DNA from: an uncultured Clostridium sp.
GTDB taxonomy: Bacteria; Cyanobacteriota; Vampirovibrionia; Gastranaerophilales; Gastranaerophilaceae
Assembly: GCA_905212085.1 (NCBI GenBank)
Contig: CAJMDF010000024.1
Coordinates: 1 to 28,737, forward strand
Reading direction: 5' to 3'
DNA: 28,737 nucleotides
Positions within the stretch are counted from its first letter, which is position 1. Each line of letters opens with the position of its first letter. The position numbers and the translations under genes were made by a program. The notes beneath the pieces are model-generated. The model was not told the origin of the DNA. It was given only the letters and a program-made list of their open reading frames with translations, and made no database searches. Below, one piece after another: positions 1 to 7,091 of this stretch.

Positions 1-28
1 TATATTATAAATATGATTTTAATATTAA

Positions 29-1984
29 TTATGATTCTTTTTTGAATATCCACCAACCTTTATTTTCTTGCTTTTGCGGTTGTTTTTGCGGTTGTTCCGG
101 TTGGTACAATGGCTTTCTGATTGGTGAACGTTGTGCAAATACACTTTTAGATAATGTGTTAATATATTTATTGTTTAGATGAGCGTAATCAAATAGGATA
201 ACTCCTTTTGCATTTACTTTTCTTGCTTCGTGAATTAATCTTATTAAATCTTCATCACTCCCGCCCATAAATGTAACAAAAAGGCCTGCATAAAAATCAG
301 TATTCCCTGATTTTGCGTTTATTACATCTGACATCATTTTATTTGCAGTTTTAGAATCACAAGTTAAGAATAGAGGTGTAAGACCATTTATATAGCCTCT
401 TGTAGTCCAAGTTCTCCAATCTTGTTGTTTATGATCAAGTGCTGCTAATCTATCAGGAAAAATTACCGCACTTATATATGTGTTGGTTCTTTTACCCATT
501 TCTCCTATTTTTTTGACAACATTTGTTACTTGTTCTCTTCTGTAATTGTTCCATTCAAGCCAAAGCGGATCAGTTTTTAAAATATCATTAGGATCTACAC
601 CATAAATTGATTTAAAATCATTACGTGCATAATCTGTATATCCCCAGTTTGATGATTCATTTAGAGAAACACAGTTAGGGTATCTTATGTAGTCAAGATT
701 TATTCCATCCGGTTTGTATCTGGTAATTATTTCATCTGCAAGTTTTACTACAAAGTCTTGAACATATGGATTTGCAGGGTCTAAAAAGTATCCGTTATGT
801 TCTGATGTTGATTTTGAAGGATCTACTGAATCTGTATCTTTTTTGGTTTTATTTCCCCAAGATGGATTCATTGCTAATATACTTTTAGGATTATCTTTTG
901 GGTTTTGTGGTCCAACATAAAATGTTTCAAACCAAGTATGAATTTTTATATTTCTTTTATGTGCTTCTCTAATCCATATTTCAAGAGGATCAATTCCTGC
1001 AAATTTTTCATATTGCGGAGTAAAGCCGTATGCTTCCATTGTTTTGCTTGGGAATATTGTTTTCCCATGGAAATATGTTTCAAGAAAAATATTATCAATT
1101 CCTGCATGTTTTAGTCTGTTAAGTGTTTTTTCAATTTCTTCTTCACTTGTTTCTGTTGGTCTTAGCCAAACACCTTTTAACTCTCCATTTTTGTAAGGAA
1201 TGACACTTTTTAAAGCGTCATTTGATGCTTCTATAGCTAGTTGTGAATATTTTTTGACTTCATCAGGTTCTTTTCTTGCTTTTTTTAAATAATCTTTTGC
1301 ATCATTAATATAGCTTGTAGGTATTCTCCAATTATAATCAGGACTTAATGAACGATAATATTGAAGCATTTGTTCTGCTTCTTTTATTTTTTTCTCTGAC
1401 TCAAAAATATAACTTTCAGAAGTTGTATATGTATATATTAAATTAGAAGCTCTATCGATATAAATTTTTGTACCTATTTTGATACTTGAATTCATCCAAT
1501 TTTTTGCACGTCCATGACCGCTTATTACAATTCCATTTGGAGGAATTAAAGAATCAGCACCAGATAATTCGGTGACAGTATTTCCTTCAACTATTGCTTC
1601 TGCTCCGAATTCATTTGTATTTGTTCTTGATCCGTAATTTGGTGTATAAATTACTAATTGATTAATTCCTCTTGCTCCAGGGAGATAGCTGCCTGTTTTA
1701 TTTGTGTAGGCTGTGGGGTCAATTGCATTAATTAAATTTTTTGTATAGCTGAATACTACTTCATTTTTTGCAGGTTCATATGGCTTAAACACCGGTTCCA
1801 GGGTATCATCATAGATAGTACCAAGGTATGAATTATCAAGGTTTGTCTGATTTGAACCTATTGTTGTTTGTTGTGCTGATGCTTGGGGCTGCAATCTAGC
1901 TGTTATTGTTTGATCTTCAGCATTTGCAAATGATGTTGTTAATAAGAATAATAAAAATATAATTAATATGTTTTTTAGTTTCAT
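29..1984 (-). CDS. Secreted family-10 glycosidase-like protein (GHL10/DUF187)
   Basis: 651 residues. The N-terminus (KLKN then a run of I/L/F, ending ANA-E near residue 22) is a Sec signal peptide. Residues about 95-190 form a beta-rich domain with 'ISGHG' and 'IPPNG' motifs, of the kind found in front of glycosidase-like domains in cyanobacterial proteins. A charged helical linker follows (about 195-265). Residues about 268-610 are the GHL10 TIM-barrel-like domain: it opens with 'GVWLRPTE', has 'GIDNIFLETYFHGKTIFPS', and the family signature 'DGINLDYIRYP' near residue 428. The tail is Gln/Pro/Lys rich (repeated QPQKQ) and ends in WWIFKKES. The family is thought to act on polysaccharide or peptidoglycan-like glycans, but the substrate here is unknown. 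The start has GGGAG just upstream, overlapping the stop of the preceding gene, so the two are probably translationally coupled. Family call is firm, catalytic activity is inferred. Confidence 0.85.
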   Translation of the reverse strand: MKLKNILIIFLLFLLTTSFANAEDQTITARLQPQASAQQTTIGSNQTNLDNSYLGTIYDDTLEPVFKPYEPAKNEVVFSYTKNLINAIDPTAYTNKTGSYLPGARGINQLVIYTPNYGSRTNTNEFGAEAIVEGNTVTELSGADSLIPPNGIVISGHGRAKNWMNSSIKIGTKIYIDRASNLIYTYTTSESYIFESEKKIKEAEQMLQYYRSLSPDYNWRIPTSYINDAKDYLKKARKEPDEVKKYSQLAIEASNDALKSVIPYKNGELKGVWLRPTETSEEEIEKTLNRLKHAGIDNIFLETYFHGKTIFPSKTMEAYGFTPQYEKFAGIDPLEIWIREAHKRNIKIHTWFETFYVGPQNPKDNPKSILAMNPSWGNKTKKDTDSVDPSKSTSEHNGYFLDPANPYVQDFVVKLADEIITRYKPDGINLDYIRYPNCVSLNESSNWGYTDYARNDFKSIYGVDPNDILKTDPLWLEWNNYRREQVTNVVKKIGEMGKRTNTYISAVIFPDRLAALDHKQQDWRTWTTRGYINGLTPLFLTCDSKTANKMMSDVINAKSGNTDFYAGLFVTFMGGSDEDLIRLIHEARKVNAKGVILFDYAHLNNKYINTLSKSVFAQRSPIRKPLYQPEQPQKQPQKQENKGWWIFKKES

Positions 1985-1993
1985 TGTCTACTT

Positions 1994-2659
1994 TTACTCC
2001 CTGATAATATGATAATATTCTGATTTATCATAATTTAGCTCATTTAAGAGTTGTATTTTTTTTTGTATATTTCTGTCTGGTTTTATTGAATATGATATCT
2101 CATAAAATTTTTTTGCATTAATCAAGTCTGCTAATTTTTCATGGATAATTGCAAGTTTTATATTTAGTTCATTTTTATTGTTTAATCCATTGTTATATGC
2201 AATTTTATAGTATTTTAAAGCTCTTTTATAATCTTTTCTGTGATAATAAAAATCCCCAAAATAAAAATTTGCATAAGCATTTTTAGGGTCAATATTTATA
2301 GCTTTAGAAAAACTTTCTTTAGATAGTCTTGGGTGATTTGTATAATCATAAATTTTTCCAAGTTGAATATATGGTTCTATTCTTGAATAGTCAATTTTTG
2401 TGAGGATGTAATATTTATTTGTTGCTAAATCTAAGTATTTTTTCTTTTCTGTTTTATTTTTGGATTTAAAATACAAATCAAAATTCTTATCAGCTTCATT
2501 TTTTATAGAATTAAAATCTAATTTAGAATAATCAAACAATATTGAATTATAATCTATGCGCCCTGAAACTGCAGCATAAGAATTATTAATATTACATCCT
2601 AAAAGAATTAATAATAAAAATAGAAGTGGAAATTTTTGTATTTTCCTATAAATCGTCAT
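1994..2659 (-). CDS. TPR-repeat lipoprotein
   Basis: About 221 residues from the ATG at 2659; an in-frame ATG at 2689 would add 10 residues. I prefer 2659 because it gives a compact lipoprotein signal: a basic n-region (TIYRKIQK), a Phe/Leu-rich core and the lipobox LILLGC, with the Cys as lipidation site. Neither start has a clear Shine-Dalgarno, and both overlap the end of the upstream gene, which suggests coupled translation. The mature part holds tetratricopeptide-type helix pairs ('YIQLGKIYDYTNHPRLSKES', 'NAYANFYFGDFYYHRKDYKR', then 'KRALKYYKIAYNNGL'). It is likely a periplasmic or outer-membrane-anchored scaffold acting with the secreted products on either side. Partner unknown. Confidence 0.75.
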   Translation of the reverse strand: MTIYRKIQKFPLLFLLLILLGCNINNSYAAVSGRIDYNSILFDYSKLDFNSIKNEADKNFDLYFKSKNKTEKKKYLDLATNKYYILTKIDYSRIEPYIQLGKIYDYTNHPRLSKESFSKAINIDPKNAYANFYFGDFYYHRKDYKRALKYYKIAYNNGLNNKNELNIKLAIIHEKLADLINAKKFYEISYSIKPDRNIQKKIQLLNELNYDKSEYYHIIRE

Positions 2660-2966
2660 AACTTGGAGATGTTTTGATATTATAATCATTTACAAAAGAA
2701 TGATCATCATATGCTGGGTCAATATACATAAAGAATCTTCTTACTGCTTTTATTACAGGTTGATTATAATATTCTTTTTCAATAGGCTCTGTCAAAGGTT
2801 CTCCATTTGCTCGCGCCATAGTCTTTTGTGTTGTTTGAACTAATGAAGAAGAGTATCCTTGATTTTTCATAAAATCAGGATTTGTAGTATCTTTCACAGT
2901 TAATTCTGCATAAGCAGGTAATACACATAAAGCTGTTAAAATTAAAGTTAAAAGTCTTTTTTTCAT
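2646..2966 (-). CDS. Small secreted protein of unknown function
   Basis: 106 residues from the ATG at 2966. The GTG at 2972, also open in frame, lies inside the sequence AGAGGTGG that serves as the ribosome binding site, so it is not the start. A clear signal peptide (KKRLLTLILTALCVLPAYA) is followed by a cut at AYA-EL, leaving about 86 residues. The mature part is polar, with 'NGEPLTEPIEKEYYNQP' and a basic patch 'KAVRRFF'. No family recognised. It is the first gene after the promoter at 2984-3012 and overlaps the TPR lipoprotein gene, so the three envelope genes 2966 to 29 form a likely operon. Confidence 0.7.
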   Translation of the reverse strand: MKKRLLTLILTALCVLPAYAELTVKDTTNPDFMKNQGYSSSLVQTTQKTMARANGEPLTEPIEKEYYNQPVIKAVRRFFMYIDPAYDDHSFVNDYNIKTSPSYDDL

Positions 2967-2983
2967 TTCCACCTCTATCTAAA

Positions 2984-3012
2984 ATTATATATTTTTTTAT
3001 TAATTGTTTCAA
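2984..3012 (-). promoter_or_regulatory. Sigma-70-type promoter for the secreted/TPR/GHL10 genes
   Basis: On the minus strand, TTGAAA (3012-3007), a 17-bp spacer and a perfect TATAAT (2989-2984). The predicted start near 2977 lies just before the AGAGGTGG ribosome binding site, giving a leader of about 10 nt. It sits between ispG and the small secreted gene, so these genes need not depend on ispG transcription. Confidence 0.7.
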
Positions 3013-3049
3013 AAATATTATAATTTCTTTACATAAAATTTTCCATATA

Positions 3050-4105
3050 TTATTTGTATGATTTTGTTATAATCTCTTCTAATTTATTAAGTAATTCTTT
3101 TTCCGGAACTTTCGCGATTATTTCACCTTTTCTGAATATAATTCCTTCTTTTACGCCGCCTGCAATCCCAAAATCAGCGTGCCTTGCTTCTCCGGGGCCA
3201 TTGACTGCACACCCCATTGTCGCGATTGTAATGGGTTTATCCAGATTTTTAAATTTTTCTTCAACTTTTTTAGCAAGTCCGATTAAATCAATTTGAGTTC
3301 TTCCGCAAGTTGGACAAGATATAAAGTTGACCCCTTTTTCTCTTAATCCTAAACTTTTTAAAATATCAAAACCAGCACTTACTTCTTCTACAGGGTTTTC
3401 AGTAAGAGATACTCTAATAGTATCTCCAATCCCTTCAGCTAGTAAAGTTCCAAGACCTACTGACGATTTAATAAGCCCGCCTCTCATAGTACCTGCTTCT
3501 GTTACACCTAGATGCAATGGATATGGGATTTTTTCAGCTATCATTCTATAAGCCTCAATTGTCGTAAGAACATCTGAGGATTTTAATGAAACTTTAATTA
3601 AGTCAAAATTTAAATCTTCAAGTATTTTTATATGTCCTAATGCGCTGATGACCATTTTCTCTGATAGCGGAATGTCCATGTTCACAAGCTCTTTTTCTAA
3701 TGAGCCGGCATTAACACCTATTCTTATTGGAATTTGTTGTTGCTTTGCAAGTTTTACAACTTTTTCTACATTTTCTCTTTTTCCAATATTTCCAGGATTT
3801 AATCTTAGAGCATGAACTCCGTTATTTATACATTTTATTGCTAATTTATAATCAAAATGGATATCTGCAATTATTGGAATTGGTGATTTTTTGGCGATTT
3901 CTTTAATTGCATCTGCAGCATCTTGGTTAAGTACTGCAAGTCTTACAAGTTCGCAACCTTTATCAGTCATTTCATTGATTTGGTTAAGCGTAGATATGAC
4001 ATCCCTTGTATCAGTGTTGCACATTGATTGAACACTAATCGGAGCATCTCCGCCAATTTTTACATTTCCGATATTTAATTGTTTTGATTTTCTTCTTTTT
4101 ATCAT
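3050..4105 (-). CDS. ispG: 4-hydroxy-3-methylbut-2-en-1-yl diphosphate synthase (IspG/GcpE)
   Basis: 351 residues. IspG reduces methylerythritol cyclodiphosphate to HMBPP with a [4Fe-4S] cluster, the penultimate step of the MEP isoprenoid pathway in the cytosol. The TIM-barrel half begins 'VKIGGDAPISVQSMCNTDT' and includes 'ADIHFDYKLA' and 'LRLNPGNIG'. The cluster half has C264 and C267 ('SCPTCGRT') and C299 ('TMGCAVNGPGE'), with the fourth ligand E306; spacing matches the E. coli enzyme exactly. The open frame extends to 4186, but those extra codons run back through the divergent gene's start. I use ATG 4105, which begins IKRRKSKQLNIG. There is no Shine-Dalgarno, and an extended -10 lies 6 nt upstream, so the mRNA is probably leaderless. 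Confidence 0.97.
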   Translation of the reverse strand: MIKRRKSKQLNIGNVKIGGDAPISVQSMCNTDTRDVISTLNQINEMTDKGCELVRLAVLNQDAADAIKEIAKKSPIPIIADIHFDYKLAIKCINNGVHALRLNPGNIGKRENVEKVVKLAKQQQIPIRIGVNAGSLEKELVNMDIPLSEKMVISALGHIKILEDLNFDLIKVSLKSSDVLTTIEAYRMIAEKIPYPLHLGVTEAGTMRGGLIKSSVGLGTLLAEGIGDTIRVSLTENPVEEVSAGFDILKSLGLREKGVNFISCPTCGRTQIDLIGLAKKVEEKFKNLDKPITIATMGCAVNGPGEARHADFGIAGGVKEGIIFRKGEIIAKVPEKELLNKLEEIITKSYK

Positions 4106-4108
4106 ATT

Positions 4109-4120
4109 ATTATAATAGCA
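4109..4120. promoter_or_regulatory. Overlapping divergent -10 elements (ispG / phosphodiesterase)
   Basis: Plus strand: TATAAT at 4111-4116, about 7 nt before a predicted start near 4123 that serves the gene at 4141. Minus strand: extended -10 TG-C-TATTAT at 4120-4112, followed by 6 nt and the ispG ATG at 4105. The two hexamers overlap, a symmetry that can support bidirectional transcription. Neither side has a convincing -35. Confidence 0.5.
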
Positions 4121-4140
4121 CAAATAAAAAGGAGAGAAAA

Positions 4141-4875
4141 ATGAGAGTTGCTGTTTTGTCAGATATTCATGGAAATTTTCAGGCACTTGAAAGTGTAATA
4201 AAGGATTTACAAGAAAATCATTGTGATAAGGTATTATGTTTAGGAGACCTTGCTATGGCAGGTCCGCAGCCTCGTATGGTAATTGATTATATAAGACAGC
4301 AGAATAATTGGGTAGTTATTCAGGGAAATACAGATAAATTAATTGCGGATTTTTCTCCTGAAGTTTTTGAAGATGTAAAAAAAGGATTTCCTGTAATGGC
4401 TAATGCTTTAGCTGATGATATTTTAGTGATAGAGGAGGATAAAAAGGATTATTTAAAAAACTTACCTCCGCAAAAAGAATTAGTTCTTGACGGAGTAAAA
4501 GTTCTTCTTGTCCATGGCTCTCCAAGACGTAACAATGAAGATATTTTACCAAACATGCCATTAAAAGAAATTGAGAATATGCTTGCAGGGACTGATGCGG
4601 ATTTGATTTTTTGCGGACATACTCATGTTCCTGCTGGTTATCAGACAAATAGCAAGCAAACAGTTGTAAATGTCGGTAGTGTCGGTCGTCCTATGACAAG
4701 TGAACCAAAATCTTGTTATGTAATTGCTGATTTTCAGGATGGAGGTTTTTCAATTGAACACAGATTTGTAGATTATGATAGAGAAACCGCGGCAGAAATT
4801 ATTCGTGCAAGGGGCTTTGAAGGAGCGGATAAACTTGCAGGAATGATTTTAAATCCGACATCAAGACATATTTAA
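4141..4875 (+). CDS. YfcE/MJ0936-type metallophosphoesterase
   Basis: 244 residues from ATG 4141, which has AAAGGAGAG 5 nt upstream; the frame is open back to 4084 but that extension is not supported. Calcineurin-like phosphodiesterase with all metal-binding motifs: D8 and H10 (SDIHGN), D36 (LGDLAMAGP), N63 (GNTD), H125 (VHGSP), H160 and H162 (GHTHVP). Length and motif spacing fit the YfcE/MJ0936 group of two-metal phosphodiesterases, cytosolic, with a natural substrate that is generally unknown. It is divergent from ispG and its stop codon overlaps the stop of the convergent gene at 4872. Confidence 0.9.
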   Translation: MRVAVLSDIHGNFQALESVIKDLQENHCDKVLCLGDLAMAGPQPRMVIDYIRQQNNWVVIQGNTDKLIADFSPEVFEDVKKGFPVMANALADDILVIEEDKKDYLKNLPPQKELVLDGVKVLLVHGSPRRNNEDILPNMPLKEIENMLAGTDADLIFCGHTHVPAGYQTNSKQTVVNVGSVGRPMTSEPKSCYVIADFQDGGFSIEHRFVDYDRETAAEIIRARGFEGADKLAGMILNPTSRHI

Positions 4876-5342
4876 TTTTTTACTTTCAATTCTTTTGATG
4901 CGTGATTTATAAGTTCAGGTATAATTCTTTCATAAATTTTTATTTCTTGAGGATTTTTTACCAAATTGCCTCTTTCATATATTTCTCCATTATCTTTGAT
5001 GGTACACATAATATGTTTAGTCATATTATCTTTAGAGTAACCTGAATACTGTAATAAAAGTGTTCTTGATGACGGATTATTTGGAGTTGCAATAGAGGTC
5101 ATTTGAAATTTTTCAACATTTGGATTATCGAATTTGTAAATCTTATTTAATTGTAATTTTTGAGCAAAATTTTGAACTAAATCAATACTTGTTTGTGAGA
5201 GTTTTGATATTGCAGTTTTTCCGGAAAAAGAAACACTGTCGCAAGATGTGTTATTTGTGTTTGTGTAATATCGATTTTGTTTTTGAGTATTAATACTATT
5301 TGGTATAGAAAAAAAATTAATGCTTCTTATGGGTGTAATCAT
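4872..5342 (-). CDS. Hypothetical protein, polar Asn-rich N-terminus
   Basis: 156 residues, no recognised domain. The first 35 residues are Asn/Ser/Thr/Gln rich and look disordered, followed by 'DSVSFSGKTAISK' at about 35-47. The rest looks like a small alpha/beta domain ('TLLLQYSGYSKDN', 'HIMCTIKDNGEIYERGN'). No signal peptide or membrane segment. A weak AAAGG lies about 10 nt before the ATG. The 'SFSG' element after a polar leader resembles motifs at the N-termini of the unknown proteins at 25199-26200 and 26536-27747, suggesting a lineage-specific N-terminal tag. The stop overlaps that of the facing phosphodiesterase with no intergenic terminator. Confidence 0.7.
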   Translation of the reverse strand: MITPIRSINFFSIPNSINTQKQNRYYTNTNNTSCDSVSFSGKTAISKLSQTSIDLVQNFAQKLQLNKIYKFDNPNVEKFQMTSIATPNNPSSRTLLLQYSGYSKDNMTKHIMCTIKDNGEIYERGNLVKNPQEIKIYERIIPELINHASKELKVKN

Positions 5343-5395
5343 GTATTTTTTACCTTTCTTTTGTATGAAATATAAATCATGAGAAAAATTTTTTT

Positions 5396-5424
5396 TGCTA
5401 TTATATGTAAAACTTTTTTACATA
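5396..5424 (+). promoter_or_regulatory. Extended -10 with overlapping palindrome upstream of hldE-like gene
   Basis: TG-C-TATTAT at 5396-5404 is an extended -10. Overlapping its last base begins the inverted repeat TATGTAAAA / TTTTACATA (5404-5412 and 5416-5424, 3-nt centre). It could be an operator or a 5' RNA hairpin. The arms TATGTAA/TTACATA recur at the promoter near 10494-10513. Confidence 0.4.
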
Positions 5425-5433
5425 ACAAGAGTT

Positions 5434-5461
5434 TTGCTAAAAAATTTTTTTATGCTACTAT
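5434..5461 (+). promoter_or_regulatory. Candidate promoter for the heptose-kinase operon
   Basis: TTGCTA (5434-5439), a 16-bp spacer and TACTAT (5456-5461), preceded by TG one base upstream (extended -10). The predicted start near 5468 leaves a very short leader carrying the GAGGA ribosome binding site at 5471-5475. Confidence 0.45.
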
Positions 5462-5481
5462 TTTTTTACAGAGGATATTTT

Positions 5482-6486
5482 ATGAATATTAATAAAGATG
5501 AACTTATCTCATATATCAAAAAATTAAGTGAGCCAAAGGTTTTAGTTATAGGTGATTTAGCAATAGATGAAATGGTATATGGAGATGCTGAAAGAATTTC
5601 AAGAGAAGCTCCGGTACTGATTTTATTACATTCTGAGACAAAGTTAATTTTAGGTGCAGCATCAAATGCAGCTCATAATGTATCCACTTTAAATAACGGT
5701 AAAGTTAGTGTAATTGGCGTTTGCGGCGATGATTTTCAAGCCGGTCAATTAAGAGAAACTTTTGAAAAAGCAAATGTTAATTGTGGCTTGCTTGTGGTTG
5801 ATCCAAGTCGTAAAACAACGACAAAAACCAGAATTTCAGGATCAATTACCACATCTATTACTCAGCAGATTGTAAGAATTGATAGACAAACGAATTCTTT
5901 CTTAAGTCCGGAAATAGAAGAAGAAGTTTTGAAACAGATAGAAAGAGCAGTTCCTGAACATGATGCAATAATTTTATCTAATTATCATATAGGAACTTTG
6001 ACTCCTAAGATTATTCAGGAAACTATAAGATTAGCTAATCATTATAATAAAATTGTTGTTGTAGATGCTCAAAAAGATTTAGGTGTATATAAAAACGTTA
6101 CTTCTATGACACCTAATCTTCCGGATACTCAAAAATCTGTCGGTTTTGTCATTGAGTCAGAAGAAGATTTGAAAAAAGCAGGTGATAAATTATTAAATGA
6201 AACAAATGCAGATTCTGTTCTTATTACTTGTGGTGCTGACGGAATGTTTGTTGTAAGTGGACATGGTAATTATACTAAGATTCCTGTGTTTAATAAATCT
6301 GAAGTATTTGATGTTACAGGAGCTGGGGATACTGTTACAGCTGTTTATACATTAGCTTTAGCTGCTGGTGCAAATCCTTGTTATGCTGCTATTATTGGTA
6401 ATATTGCCGCAAGTATTGTTGTAAAACAATTTGGTTGTGCAACTACAACTATTGATGAAATTTTAAATGCTGTTGACAAATTATAA
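5482..6486 (+). CDS. hldE: D-glycero-beta-D-manno-heptose-7-phosphate kinase (HldE N-domain/HldA type)
   Basis: 334 residues from ATG 5482, chosen because GAGGA lies 6 nt upstream; the frame is open to 5395. PfkB/ribokinase-fold kinase. HldE-like marks are 'VIGDLAIDEMVYGDAERISREAPV' near the N-terminus, 'LGAASNAAHNV' at 57-67, 'PN' after 'TSMT', and the catalytic loop 'DVTGAGDT' with Asp 283. It would phosphorylate heptose-7-phosphate at C1 on the way to ADP-heptose for LPS core. Only the kinase half is present; bifunctional HldE is about 475 residues, so the nucleotidyltransferase must be encoded elsewhere. Two usual motifs are altered (SNYHIG instead of SDYxKG, DAQKD instead of DPK), so another PfkB sugar kinase role is possible. 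It leads the operon that continues with the DUF4330-like gene. Confidence 0.78.
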   Translation: MNINKDELISYIKKLSEPKVLVIGDLAIDEMVYGDAERISREAPVLILLHSETKLILGAASNAAHNVSTLNNGKVSVIGVCGDDFQAGQLRETFEKANVNCGLLVVDPSRKTTTKTRISGSITTSITQQIVRIDRQTNSFLSPEIEEEVLKQIERAVPEHDAIILSNYHIGTLTPKIIQETIRLANHYNKIVVVDAQKDLGVYKNVTSMTPNLPDTQKSVGFVIESEEDLKKAGDKLLNETNADSVLITCGADGMFVVSGHGNYTKIPVFNKSEVFDVTGAGDTVTAVYTLALAAGANPCYAAIIGNIAASIVVKQFGCATTTIDEILNAVDKL

Positions 6487-6527
6487 TAATAGTATTTGAA
6501 AATTTAAATATTATGGAGAGAATTTTT

Positions 6528-7091
6528 ATGGAAAAATTAACAGATAGTTTAAAAAAATTTAGACCGGTAGATATTATAATTGTAGCCGGTGTAATTATTG
6601 CATTGCTTGTCGGATTTTTTACATATAAAAATTATAGACAAACTGCTGCAAAACAAATTGAAGCAACTTCAAAAATATCTTTTCAGGTATATATAAGAGG
6701 TGTTACTTTAACTGGAGATAATGTACCGCTTCGTTCACATGAAAAAACTTTTATTAGTATTAGAAATGTTCCATATTCAGATTTGGATATCGTAGATGTA
6801 AAAGCTGATAGAAAGAAAATAGTTTTACCAATTTTGAATAGTAAAAAAGTTATGGTAGTTGAAGATCCTTCTCAAGCAAATGTATATGATCTTGTTGTTA
6901 CATTAACAGATGTTGCAAAAATTACTAAAGATGGTGCAGTTGTTGGCGGAAATAAAATTAAAATGGGACTGCCTATTACATTGGAAGGGAAAGATTACAA
7001 ATTTAACGGGACAGTTTCTGATTTGAAAATTATGCCTGTTTCTGATGATGACGAATATCATAATTCTATAGATGCGAATGACAATGTTTAA
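6528..7091 (+). CDS. DUF4330-like single-pass membrane protein
   Basis: 187 residues from ATG 6528; the ATG at 6513 is rejected because GGAGAG at 6515-6520 is the ribosome binding site. After a short cytosolic start ('FRPVDIIIVAGVIIALLVGFF') there is one membrane segment at about 17-33, then an all-beta extracytoplasmic domain with 'SFQVYIRGV', 'SIRNVPYSDLDIVDVKADR' and 'GLPITLEGKDYKFNGTVSDLKI'. This layout matches DUF4330 proteins, which I know mainly from Cyanobacteria and relatives; function unknown. It lies 41 nt after the heptose kinase gene and overlaps the Wzy/WaaL-like gene, suggesting a role in surface-glycan assembly. The family assignment is from motif pattern only. Confidence 0.65.
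   Translation: MEKLTDSLKKFRPVDIIIVAGVIIALLVGFFTYKNYRQTAAKQIEATSKISFQVYIRGVTLTGDNVPLRSHEKTFISIRNVPYSDLDIVDVKADRKKIVLPILNSKKVMVVEDPSQANVYDLVVTLTDVAKITKDGAVVGGNKIKMGLPITLEGKDYKFNGTVSDLKIMPVSDDDEYHNSIDANDNV

Noticed and set aside
905..1114. Plus-strand ORF of 69 codons opposite the GHL10 gene
   Set aside because: Lies wholly antisense to a well-supported gene, has no ribosome binding site, and its Cys/Phe-rich composition is typical of a shadow frame.
3054..3551. Plus-strand ORFs opposite ispG
   Set aside because: Shadow frames of a highly conserved gene.
4400..4648. Minus-strand 82-codon ORF in the phosphodiesterase gene
   Set aside because: Antisense to conserved metallophosphoesterase motifs; no ribosome binding site.
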